Positions 1-5,770 of a stretch of 6,877 nucleotides of DNA are shown here, piece after piece. Below the pieces are notes generated by a model. The model searched no databases. It saw nothing but the letters and a program-made list of their open reading frames with translations, and was not told the origin of the DNA. The stretch comes from Planctomycetota bacterium (lineage in GTDB: Bacteria; Planctomycetota; DG-23; SLPQ01). Made by a program: the position numbers and the translations under genes. How positions within the stretch are numbered: the first letter of the stretch is position 1; each line of letters opens with the position of its first letter. Where the stretch lies: positions 1 through 6,877 of the forward strand of contig JAGHCE010000053.1 in NCBI GenBank assembly GCA_021160625.1, given 5' to 3'.

Positions 1-420
1 CATAAACTGGCCCTTCTTGATGTTGACCGTCCTGCCGGTGGCGCCGGCGGCCGTCAGGAGGTCCGTCTGCCGGCACAGAAACGCCGGTATCTGCAGGATG
101 TCGGCCACTTCGGCTGCCGCGGCAGCCTGGGCGGGCAGGTGGATATCGGTGAGGATATCGACGCCGACATCCTCCTTGACGCGTGCAAGTATCTCAAGGC
201 CCTTCTTGAGGCCCGGTCCACGAAAGGACGAGAGACTGGTGCGGTTTGCCTTGTCGAATGATGCCTTGAATGTGTACGGCAGGCCGAGCGCTGTGCAGGC
301 GGCCTTCATCGTGGTTGCGATCTCGGTGCACAGTTCGAGGCTCTCTATCACGCAGGGGCCTGCTATGACGAAGAGAGAATCCTTCCCCTTGTGTGCGTCA
401 CCGGTGTGGATTCGGGTCAT
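1..420 (-). CDS. kdsA: 3-deoxy-8-phosphooctulonate (Kdo-8-P) synthase, N-terminal half (partial)
   Basis: Cytoplasmic enzyme that condenses phosphoenolpyruvate with arabinose-5-phosphate to give Kdo-8-phosphate, the product later dephosphorylated by KdsC. Reading the minus strand from the ATG at 418-420 gives 140 codons that stay open to base 1; the family is about 265-285 residues, so roughly half is outside the window. Family motifs seen: IAGPCVIES (residues 19-27), FKASFDKANRTS (51-62), FRGPGLKKG (66-74), then DILTDIHLP, a QIPAFLCRQTDLL stretch and a final NIKKGQF. These match KdsA closely along the whole visible length. Cys23 in GPC is the position that is Cys in metal-dependent KdsA (Aquifex type) and Asn in the metal-independent E. 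coli type, so I infer a metal-dependent enzyme. A ribosome site (GGAGG, 429-433) lies 8 bases before the start. The gene begins 21 bases after the lipid-kinase stop, so the two are probably co-transcribed. Confidence 0.96.
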   Translation of the reverse strand, partial: MTRIHTGDAHKGKDSLFVIAGPCVIESLELCTEIATTMKAACTALGLPYTFKASFDKANRTSLSSFRGPGLKKGLEILARVKEDVGVDILTDIHLPAQAAAAAEVADILQIPAFLCRQTDLLTAAGATGRTVNIKKGQFM

Positions 421-441
421 AGACAACGCCTCCCACAACTT

Positions 442-1308
442 TTAAGGAACAAGAAACGCCGCGTTGTCAGGCTTGATATCGAGAGTCTGCGGAAGGACTC
501 CCACCGGGTCGCCGTCGCACTGGAACGGGACCGGTTCCTGAGACGAAAGCACGACGTGGTCACAGCGCATCCGGATGATGTCGTCGGCCGCCTTGTCGCT
601 GCGGCGGATGGCCAGCATCCCATACCGCAGCATATTCCAGCGCCCACCACGCAGGTACATCACAACGTCAAACTGCCCGTCGTTGTAGATGGCATGCGGC
701 ACGGGGCACAGCGGGCCGCCCGACCGGGGCACGTTGGCGACAACGACATGCCGGCAGACGTACTCGCGCCCATGAATCTCGACGGTAATCTCAGGGAACT
801 TCCCCTTTTTGAACATGCGCCATATCGGCAAGGCAAAAGCGGCGTAGTTGAGCGGCCGCGTTCGGCCGCGGTGCACTTCGGCCACCACCTGGGCATCATA
901 CCCCGCCGACGCCAGGAGCATAAACCGCCTTTCGCCCGCCATGCCCACGTCGAGCAGAAGCTCTTTTCCCTGCACAATTATGTCGATGGCCCTTCGGGAG
1001 TTGCGGGGTATCTCAAGCTCATGGGCGAGGACGTTAGCCGTGCCGCGCGGCACTATCCCGATGGGAATGCGCCTGCCCTCCAGGGCGTTTATCACCTCGT
1101 TTATCGTGCCGTCGCCGCCGGCCACGACGATGGCCTTGTAACCGCCCGTCATGGCGGCCACCGCCCTGTAAGCGTCGCCGGGACCGCGAGTGCGGACAAC
1201 CTCCACCCTCGCGCCGCGCGCAGAAAACAGCGCCACCGCCTTGTCGATGTGTTTTTCCCGGAACCCATGACCGGAAAAGGGATTCGTTATCAGCAGATAC
1301 GACGGCAT
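442..1308 (-). CDS. diacylglycerol kinase family (YegS/DgkB/BmrU-like) lipid kinase
   Basis: Soluble or membrane-associated ATP-dependent lipid kinase, 288 residues, close to the roughly 290-305 usual for the family. Motifs in order: NPFSG nucleotide-binding motif (residues 9-13), the GGDGT signature (64-68) followed by INEVINAL, PRGTANVLAHEL (87-96), a DVGMAG segment (120-125), a YNDGQFDVV segment (208-216) and QCDGDPV near the C-terminus (263-269). No membrane segment is evident. I chose the ATG at 1306-1308 because it sits 3 bases after an AAAGGGGGG ribosome site and starts directly at the family's first beta strand. An in-frame start 13 codons earlier (1347) would fall on the -10 element of the promoter candidate and adds residues with no family match. 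Diacylglycerol is the commonest substrate, but the family also contains other lipid kinases, so the substrate is not proven. Its place between LPS export and Kdo synthesis genes suggests a link to envelope lipid turnover, which is inference. Confidence 0.92.
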   Translation of the reverse strand: MPSYLLITNPFSGHGFREKHIDKAVALFSARGARVEVVRTRGPGDAYRAVAAMTGGYKAIVVAGGDGTINEVINALEGRRIPIGIVPRGTANVLAHELEIPRNSRRAIDIIVQGKELLLDVGMAGERRFMLLASAGYDAQVVAEVHRGRTRPLNYAAFALPIWRMFKKGKFPEITVEIHGREYVCRHVVVANVPRSGGPLCPVPHAIYNDGQFDVVMYLRGGRWNMLRYGMLAIRRSDKAADDIIRMRCDHVVLSSQEPVPFQCDGDPVGVLPQTLDIKPDNAAFLVP

Positions 1309-1330
1309 ACGCCCCCCTTTCTTCAGGCGT

Positions 1331-1346
1331 TGGTCCGTACGTACCA
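1331..1346. promoter_or_regulatory. 16-bp near-palindrome at the predicted transcription start of the lipid kinase
   Basis: TGGTCCGTACGTACCA pairs with itself except for the fifth and twelfth positions (14 of 16 bases symmetric, CGTACG core). On the minus strand it starts at the last base of the -10 hexamer candidate and covers the expected transcription start, a typical place for a repressor operator. Only one copy was noticed in the window, so a regulatory role is a guess. Confidence 0.25.
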
Positions 1347-1373
1347 CTATAGCACGGATTGTGCAGGACTCAA
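1346..1373 (-). promoter_or_regulatory. sigma70-like promoter candidate for lipid kinase-kdsA
   Basis: On the minus strand TTGAGT (1373-1368; 4 of 6 against TTGACA) and TATAGT (1351-1346; 5 of 6 against TATAAT) are separated by 16 bases. The start of transcription would be near 1339, about 30 bases before the lipid kinase ATG. This would let the lipid kinase and kdsA be expressed apart from the upstream kdsD operon. Match quality is good, but no transcription data exist here. Confidence 0.55.
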
Positions 1374-1402
1374 AGCCTTTTTAGGCCCTATTTGTCCTGC
1401 AC
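1361..1402. repeat. 9-bp perfect inverted repeat spanning the end of the LptC/LptA-like gene and the next promoter
   Basis: GTGCAGGAC (1361-1369) and GTCCTGCAC (1394-1402) are perfect inverted copies 24 bases apart. A second small hairpin, GCCT-TTTT-AGGC (1375-1386), sits inside. One arm encodes the last residues of the LptC/LptA-like protein (Val-Gln-Asp) just before its TAG; the other arm overlaps the -35 and spacer of the lipid-kinase promoter candidate. No uridine tract follows on the minus strand, so it is not a standard intrinsic terminator; it may slow transcription, act in RNA processing, or have no role. Confidence 0.5.
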
Positions 1403-3955
1403 CCGGTTCAACGTAAGCGTTCCCGCTCCCGCCCCGATTACCTCAACAGCCCTATCCGAGAAACGGTAGATGAACTCGTCGGCCTTCTGAACACCTGACG
1501 CCTCGACGCCTCCCATCCAGGCAACGGCCTTCGAGCCGACGAGCCGGGCGCTCCGGCTTTCCCTTTCCCACTCGAAAAAGTCGCCCCTCGCCTCAAGCGT
1601 CTCATCGGGTCCGGCATACTTTATGAAGACGCCGTCTTTGGCCCTGGCGGCGACAATCTGTGTCTTGACGCCTTGCAGCGATCCTGCCGGGCGGATATCG
1701 GAGTCTTTCGGGGACTTGATGGAGACGTCCAGCTCAAGCTCCCCGCAAGTGAGCTTGTCCCCCCGGAGGTTATGAGGATCCCAGACCGCCGCCTCGACAC
1801 CTCCGCTGAACTTGAGAACCCCTGCCTCCGCACGCAGGCGCTTGAATACCATCTCGTTGCCGGTGGTTATGTCGATCTTCGTCTTCGCCCGGCGCTTGGC
1901 CGCATCATCCTTCCGGCGGTCGGACTCCAGGAAGCCCATAAACGAACTGCCTGTAAACAGTACCACGTGCGGCTTCTCGCAGGCCACCGTGCCGCTCTTC
2001 CTGTCGAGAGCAACCCCGTCGCTCCAGATCCTGGCATAATCGCCTTCCTCCGAGTCGTCGCCCCACTCGATCTCGACCTGGTCATCGTCGCCTGGCTCCA
2101 GAAGCAGCGTGTCAAGGGCCTTGTCGAATTCGAACCTCTCGCACCGGGCCCCAAGCTGCAGTTGTTCGCTCGTAAAGCGGACGTCACCGCTTCCCGTCAC
2201 CATAACCCGGCCGGTGGCGATGTCGCCGCTTTGATCGTCAGCGATGCCTGCGCCGGCAATGTTAAGAGTATCGCAGAAAAGCGCATTATCATCCCAAACC
2301 ACCCCGACGTTCCCTGTGCACACCGTTTCCAGCGTGTCATCCGACAGGGCAGCCTCTATCTTCCCGGCCTTGACGTGGATGGGAGGTGACTGGTCCTGGG
2401 GCGTCTTCCCCTGATCTGGTGACGATATTTCGACGCGGCATTCCCGCTCAGCTACAAGAATCTGTTTGGTCCTGTCGAAGGTGAATACCCTCGCCAGAAT
2501 CTCTGCACCCTCGACGACAGCCGTTGCGGGGCTGCCTGAAAGTGTCGCCTTGTCGGTTGCCCGGACATAGGATGCATAGTCGCCCGTGACCGATACCGTC
2601 TTGTCAGAAAACGAGACGTTGTCCGTGGCGTCAAATCCTGTGACATCGCCCGCAATCGAGCCGAACAATTGTCCGGACCCCTCGGATTGGGCCGGCGCCT
2701 TCGGCTGCGTGACGTCTTCGAGGGCCTTTTTCTCCAACCTCACCGTGATCCTCGATGCCGCCGCGCGATAGTCCTCGGCGGTGATCTTCACGTCGCCTCT
2801 CAGGACCACTCGCGCTTCCGCGGCGTCCCAGGACAACGAATCCCGCCACCGCACAGCAAGCCCCTTGTCCGCTTCGGCCGCAGGCGGCACAGCCGATGCT
2901 TCCTCGGCGGCCTCCTTTTCGGCAAGGTACGCGGCGCCCTTTCCGACCGCATCAATGCCCGTAACGCGGCCGTCGTTGCCGAAATGCACCTTCACGCTCG
3001 GCGACTCGATGAAGCTCGGGCCCGCCGAAAAACGCGCCGGCGCACCCTTGACGCCCGCCGTCAGCGTATCCCGGTGCCAATAGAGGCGCTCGCCGGCAAC
3101 GGCGAAATCCTTCGTCTCGGCCTCGACGTTACCTTCGACCTCTATGCCGACAATCTCCCAGCCACCCGGCAACAGCGCTTCTTTGGAAGGGCCGGCGGCA
3201 AATTGGAGGGTCATTTGACGGCCTGCAAGCCGCAGCTCGCCCGATGTTACCTTCACGCCGCCGGAAAACACGATGGTTCTCTCCTGAGCGTCGAAAACCG
3301 CCGGCCCTCCGGCCTCCACAACGGCCAAGGCGGCCTTGCCCTTCCGGTCGGCCGCTCGGCCGAAAAGCGGCCCCTCCAACGGCACCTCGACGCGGACCGT
3401 CTTCAAGACACAAAAGTGCATGCGCTCGCTGTTGCCCGAAAGTCCCGTGCCGGAAAGCCTCATACCGTCTGCGATGGAGACCACAAACGGCCCGTCGGCG
3501 GCGACGTCCTTTGTGCCCGAGTCGAAGGATATGTCCTCGAAATTCCCGGCCAGATACGGCTTGTCGTCTTTTACGGAATTGAAAGCGATGTGGCCTGTGA
3601 GCTCCACCTTCCCCGCAAACTGCTTGCCGATTCTCCTCAACTGCCCCGCTGCGCGTTCACAGGAAAGCGTGACATCGCCTACATCAGTGCCGACAAGGTC
3701 AACCGACACGTCGCGCGCGTCTATGGAACCGTCATCGAGCGTGGTGTAGCTCTGGGCCACAAGCAGGGCCCGCCTGGCGCCGGTGTCCGGGTCGAACGAC
3801 TCCGCCGTAAACTGCCTGGCATCCGGCACGTCGGCGGCCGGTGTCCGAGCAGCACCTTCCGGCGGCGAAAGGAATGATATGCGGTTCAGCGCGATGAGCG
3901 CCACCGCTGCAAGGATAAAAAGCACAATGACAGCCAGGATTCTACGGCCACTCAA
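1388..3955 (-). CDS. giant LptC/LptA (OstA)-like periplasmic LPS-transport protein, 855 residues
   Basis: Probable inner-membrane-anchored periplasmic protein of LPS export. Residues about 6-23 form one hydrophobic membrane anchor after a short basic N-terminus (MSGRR), as in LptC; everything after it should be periplasmic. The rest is rich in short beta-strand repeats of the LptA/OstA type, of the form G-x-V-x-V followed by a segment ending in a hydrophobic strand. Clear examples begin near residues 229 (FSGGVKV), 384 (VLRGDVKI), 545 (VCTGNVGV) and 715 (KFSGGVEA), with further ones near 469, 579 and 789. Linkers rich in Ala/Glu/Pro lie at about 341-366, 412-428 and 511-525, and an acidic stretch at 622-640. 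LptC is usually about 190 residues and LptA about 185, so this protein is over four times longer. The start is TTG (3953-3955), 7 bases after GAGGGGGAG; it lies 4 bases after the kdsC stop. The order kdsD-kdsC-lptC supports the assignment. The family is well supported; the LptC plus LptA fusion reading is inference. Confidence 0.82.
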   Translation of the reverse strand: MSGRRILAVIVLFILAAVALIALNRISFLSPPEGAARTPAADVPDARQFTAESFDPDTGARRALLVAQSYTTLDDGSIDARDVSVDLVGTDVGDVTLSCERAAGQLRRIGKQFAGKVELTGHIAFNSVKDDKPYLAGNFEDISFDSGTKDVAADGPFVVSIADGMRLSGTGLSGNSERMHFCVLKTVRVEVPLEGPLFGRAADRKGKAALAVVEAGGPAVFDAQERTIVFSGGVKVTSGELRLAGRQMTLQFAAGPSKEALLPGGWEIVGIEVEGNVEAETKDFAVAGERLYWHRDTLTAGVKGAPARFSAGPSFIESPSVKVHFGNDGRVTGIDAVGKGAAYLAEKEAAEEASAVPPAAEADKGLAVRWRDSLSWDAAEARVVLRGDVKITAEDYRAAASRITVRLEKKALEDVTQPKAPAQSEGSGQLFGSIAGDVTGFDATDNVSFSDKTVSVTGDYASYVRATDKATLSGSPATAVVEGAEILARVFTFDRTKQILVAERECRVEISSPDQGKTPQDQSPPIHVKAGKIEAALSDDTLETVCTGNVGVVWDDNALFCDTLNIAGAGIADDQSGDIATGRVMVTGSGDVRFTSEQLQLGARCERFEFDKALDTLLLEPGDDDQVEIEWGDDSEEGDYARIWSDGVALDRKSGTVACEKPHVVLFTGSSFMGFLESDRRKDDAAKRRAKTKIDITTGNEMVFKRLRAEAGVLKFSGGVEAAVWDPHNLRGDKLTCGELELDVSIKSPKDSDIRPAGSLQGVKTQIVAARAKDGVFIKYAGPDETLEARGDFFEWERESRSARLVGSKAVAWMGGVEASGVQKADEFIYRFSDRAVEVIGAGAGTLTLNRVQDK

Positions 3956-3959
3956 CAGG

Positions 3960-4499
3960 CTACTCCCCCTCAGGAAGATAGCGGCTGATTATTGCGTCCC
4001 AGCGGCCGGCGGCCTTCAGCAGCCACTCGGCGAATTCTCTTGCCGCCCCGTGGCCGCCGGGCGTATCCAGCACGATATGAGCGACCTTTCTTACCTCCGG
4101 GCGTGCATTGGGCACGGCCACCGCAAGGCCACAAGCCCTCATAACGGGGATATCCGGCAGGTCGTCGCCGAGGTATGCAATCTCGTCGTCGGTCAAGCCA
4201 AGGCGCTTCTTGAAATCTTCGTAGGCACCCATCTTCTGCTTGTAGCCCTGGTAAAGGTGCTCTATGCCGAGACCGGCGGCACGCGCCTCGACGGCACCGC
4301 CCTCGCGACCGGTAATAATGGCGGGCGTGATCCGGCTGCGGCGCAGAAACTTGATCCCCGTGCCGTCCTGGGCGTTGAAGCGCTTTATCTCGCCGCCAAG
4401 AGAGTCGATTGTAATACTCCCGTCGGTCAGCACGCCGTCCACGTCAAATATGACGGCGGCGATCTTCCGGGCACGCTGCATTATCCTTGTCTCGTCCAT
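3960..4499 (-). CDS. kdsC: 3-deoxy-D-manno-octulosonate 8-phosphate phosphatase (HAD family)
   Basis: Cytoplasmic phosphatase that removes phosphate from Kdo-8-phosphate to give Kdo. It is 179 residues, in the normal 165-190 range for this cap-less HAD family that works as a tetramer. HAD motifs in order: FDVDGVLTDG (residues 18-27; Asp19 nucleophile, Asp21 acid/base), IITGREG (61-67; Thr63), the LYQGYKQK segment (82-89; Lys89 aligns with the family lysine), and GDDLPD (111-116; magnesium-binding Asp). The C-terminal GGHGAAREF (148-156) is the KdsC signature tail that closes the neighbour's active site. I chose the ATG at 4497-4499, 8 bases after the kdsD stop, with a modest AGGCGG ribosome site. 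A start six codons later is possible, and a start 32 codons earlier would overlap kdsD with no family match. The final codons (Pro-Glu-Gly-Glu) double as the ribosome site of the next gene, so translation of the two is probably linked. Confidence 0.95.
   Translation of the reverse strand: MDETRIMQRARKIAAVIFDVDGVLTDGSITIDSLGGEIKRFNAQDGTGIKFLRRSRITPAIITGREGGAVEARAAGLGIEHLYQGYKQKMGAYEDFKKRLGLTDDEIAYLGDDLPDIPVMRACGLAVAVPNARPEVRKVAHIVLDTPGGHGAAREFAEWLLKAAGRWDAIISRYLPEGE
3963..3971 (-). promoter_or_regulatory. ribosome binding site inside the kdsC 3' end
   Basis: GAGGGGGAG on the minus strand, made from the last three kdsC codons, ends 7 bases before the TTG start of the LptC/LptA-like gene. Its strength and spacing decide that weak start codon, since no ATG or GTG lies in frame nearby ahead of the membrane anchor. 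Confidence 0.7.
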
Positions 4500-4507
4500 C
4501 GCACCGC

Positions 4508-5509
4508 CTACATAAACCCTAAGTGCAACAAGTCCTGAACGTCGATAAGGCCCACCAGGCGCCCGTCGGCGTCCACGATGGGCATCTCGTCCCACTTGTG
4601 GTCCTCGAGTATCTTCGATGCATCAACGGCCAGGCGTCCCGCCTCAAGTGTCGTGGGGCTTTTCGTCATCACGTCCGATATGGGCATCGAAAGGAGGTCC
4701 CCTCCGTGTTTCTGGAGGCTGCGACGAAGATCGCCGTCCGTGAAGAACCCCACCAGCCGGCAGTTGCCGTCGACCACACAGGCGGCCCCCGCCCTGCCGC
4801 TGGAGTTCGGAACGCCGCTTATCGCCGAGATGACGTCCCCTATCGTGTCGCCGGGCGACACGACGACGTTGGCCTCGCCGGTGCGCATCACCTCTTCCAC
4901 CTTGATAAGCGCCCTCCCCAGTGCCCCTCCCGGGTGAAATCCGGCGAACTGCTCGCGGCTGAGGCCCCTCTTCTTGAGAACCGTCAGCGCCAGCGCATCC
5001 CCCACAGCCAGCATCACCGTCGTCGATGTTGACGGGGCCAGCCCCAGCGGACAGGCCTCCGGAGCGTCACCGATCTCTATCGCAATATCGCTGTAGCGTC
5101 CGAGGGTCGAGCCTTTCGTCGACGTAATCGATATGACGCGCGTGCCGATGCGCTTGACATACCCGATAAGCCGCGAAATTTCGGCCGTCTCGCCACTTTT
5201 CGAAAGTGCAAGGATGACATCATCGGGCGTTATCCGACCCAAATCGCCATGGGGTGCCTCGGCTGGGTGAATGGACCAGGAAGGAGTGCCTGTCGAAGCA
5301 AGCGTGGCGGAGATTTTCTGGCCGACTATCCCGGCTTTCCCCATTCCGGTAACCACGACGCGGCCCTTCTTCTCGCCGCCGGTCGTCTCAATGACGAGGT
5401 TAACGGCCAGCGCCAGAGGCTCGCCAAGACACTCAGCCAGGTCCAAAATCGCCTGCCCCTCAGTGACAAGCACCTCGCGCGCGCTGTCGAGGTCCGCCTC
5501 GATATCCAT
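4508..5509 (-). CDS. kdsD: D-arabinose-5-phosphate isomerase (SIS domain plus two CBS domains)
   Basis: Cytoplasmic aldose-ketose isomerase that makes arabinose-5-phosphate from ribulose-5-phosphate, the first step of Kdo synthesis. It is 333 residues, close to the 320-330 of E. coli KdsD. An N-terminal SIS sugar-phosphate domain covers about 30-185: GMGKAG (55-60), HPAEAPHGDLG (81-91), LSKSGETAEI (102-111), and a PLGLAPSTSTT segment (154-164), followed by FHPGGALGR (191-199). Lys58, Glu110, Glu151 and His192 line up, each one residue earlier, with the E. coli residues I recall as important (Lys59, Glu111, Glu152, His193). Two CBS domains follow at about 205-265 and 275-333 (DVMTKSP at 279-285). 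The ATG at 5507-5509 is preceded by a strong GGAGGGAG site (5514-5521). The context with kdsC and kdsA favours KdsD over the similar GutQ/KpsF paralogues. It is the first gene of the operon. Confidence 0.95.
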   Translation of the reverse strand: MDIEADLDSAREVLVTEGQAILDLAECLGEPLALAVNLVIETTGGEKKGRVVVTGMGKAGIVGQKISATLASTGTPSWSIHPAEAPHGDLGRITPDDVILALSKSGETAEISRLIGYVKRIGTRVISITSTKGSTLGRYSDIAIEIGDAPEACPLGLAPSTSTTVMLAVGDALALTVLKKRGLSREQFAGFHPGGALGRALIKVEEVMRTGEANVVVSPGDTIGDVISAISGVPNSSGRAGAACVVDGNCRLVGFFTDGDLRRSLQKHGGDLLSMPISDVMTKSPTTLEAGRLAVDASKILEDHKWDEMPIVDADGRLVGLIDVQDLLHLGFM

Positions 5510-5538
5510 AAGTCTCCCTCCGAGATGATGTTACGCGA

Positions 5539-5566
5539 ATTATATTCCCCCGCTCCCCCCTGGCAA
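5539..5566 (-). promoter_or_regulatory. strong sigma70-like promoter candidate for the kdsD operon
   Basis: On the minus strand TTGCCA (5566-5561; 5 of 6 against TTGACA) and a perfect TATAAT (5544-5539) are separated by 16 bases. Transcription would start near 5532, giving a leader of about 22 bases with the GGAGGGAG ribosome site. The spacer is unusual: almost only G and A on the minus strand (two G tracts), which could affect DNA shape or form stacked-G structure. Confidence 0.7.
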
Positions 5567-5570
5567 TAAT

Positions 5571-5592
5571 AAAGGGGGTCTTCGCCCCCTTT
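5571..5592. terminator. 8-bp GC-rich hairpin next to the kdsD promoter, terminator-like
   Basis: AAAGGGGG and CCCCCTTT are perfect inverted copies around the loop TCTTCG. The hairpin ends 4 bases before the -35 hexamer of the kdsD promoter. Only short, broken T runs follow on either strand (TTTCT on plus, TTTATTATT on minus), so terminator activity is uncertain. It could block read-through into kdsD from the hairpin region or belong to the palindrome family to its right. Confidence 0.35.
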
Positions 5593-5605
5593 CTGCTATG
5601 GGGGG

Positions 5606-5626
5606 GCCACGGGCGTTGCCCGTGGC
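5606..5626. repeat. 9-bp perfect hairpin
   Basis: GCCACGGGC and GCCCGTGGC are perfect inverted copies around the loop GTT. The apex GGGCGTTGCCC resembles the apices at 5571-5592 and 5683-5708, and its outer arm GCCACGG also occurs in the latter. No uridine tract follows on either strand. Confidence 0.7.
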
Positions 5627-5646
5627 AATCAACTGACCCTCCGCGG

Positions 5647-5662
5647 GCGAGGCGTGCCTCGC
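5647..5662. repeat. 7-bp perfect hairpin
   Basis: GCGAGGC and GCCTCGC are inverted copies separated by only GT, too tight for a full RNA hairpin without opening the top pair or two, but fully symmetric as DNA. It is followed by TCCTACGAG, giving a second short CTCG/CGAG pairing option. Confidence 0.6.
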
Positions 5663-5682
5663 TCCTACGAGTGGTATGTGTG

Positions 5683-5708
5683 CCACGGCGGGTCTTGCCC
5701 CGCCGTGG
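5683..5708. repeat. 10-bp perfect hairpin
   Basis: CCACGGCGGG and CCCGCCGTGG are perfect inverted copies around the loop TCTTGC, the longest stem in this region. It shares the GGGTCTT..GCCCC apex with 5571-5592 and the CCACGG arm with 5606-5626, which suggests related elements rather than independent hairpins. Confidence 0.75.
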
Positions 5709-5714
5709 GGATCA

Positions 5715-5735
5715 TATTCCGCGCGCGGTAAGCCA
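5715..5735. repeat. 21-bp imperfect direct repeat, copy 1
   Basis: This begins TATTCCGCGCGCGG and ends AAGCCA; copy 2 at 5771-5791 matches at 19 of 21 bases. It contains the perfect 10-bp palindrome CCGCGCGCGG (5719-5728). Copies start 56 bases apart and flank the hairpin at 5744-5763. Confidence 0.65.
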
Positions 5736-5743
5736 ACAAGTAG

Positions 5744-5763
5744 GGCGGACATTCTTGTCTGCC
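5744..5763. repeat. 8-bp hairpin between the two direct repeats
   Basis: GGCGGACA pairs with TGTCTGCC around the loop TTCT, with one G-T wobble pair. From memory, words of the form GGCGGACATTCTTGTCCGCC recur between genes in planctomycete and similar assemblies; that recollection cannot be tested here. Confidence 0.6.
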
Positions 5764-5770
5764 GAATGTT

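Noticed and set aside
391..1416. 341-codon plus-strand frame opposite the lipid kinase
   Set aside because: Antisense shadow; the minus strand encodes an intact kinase with all signature motifs.
2669..3877. 402-codon plus-strand frame opposite the LptC/LptA-like gene
   Set aside because: Arg/His-rich antisense shadow with no recognisable motif; the minus-strand frame has a clear anchor, repeats and operon spacing.
4500..4595. Longer kdsC with 32 extra N-terminal residues
   Set aside because: The extension overlaps the end of kdsD, has no family match, and gives a protein longer than usual; the ATG at 4499 fits the KdsC N-terminus.
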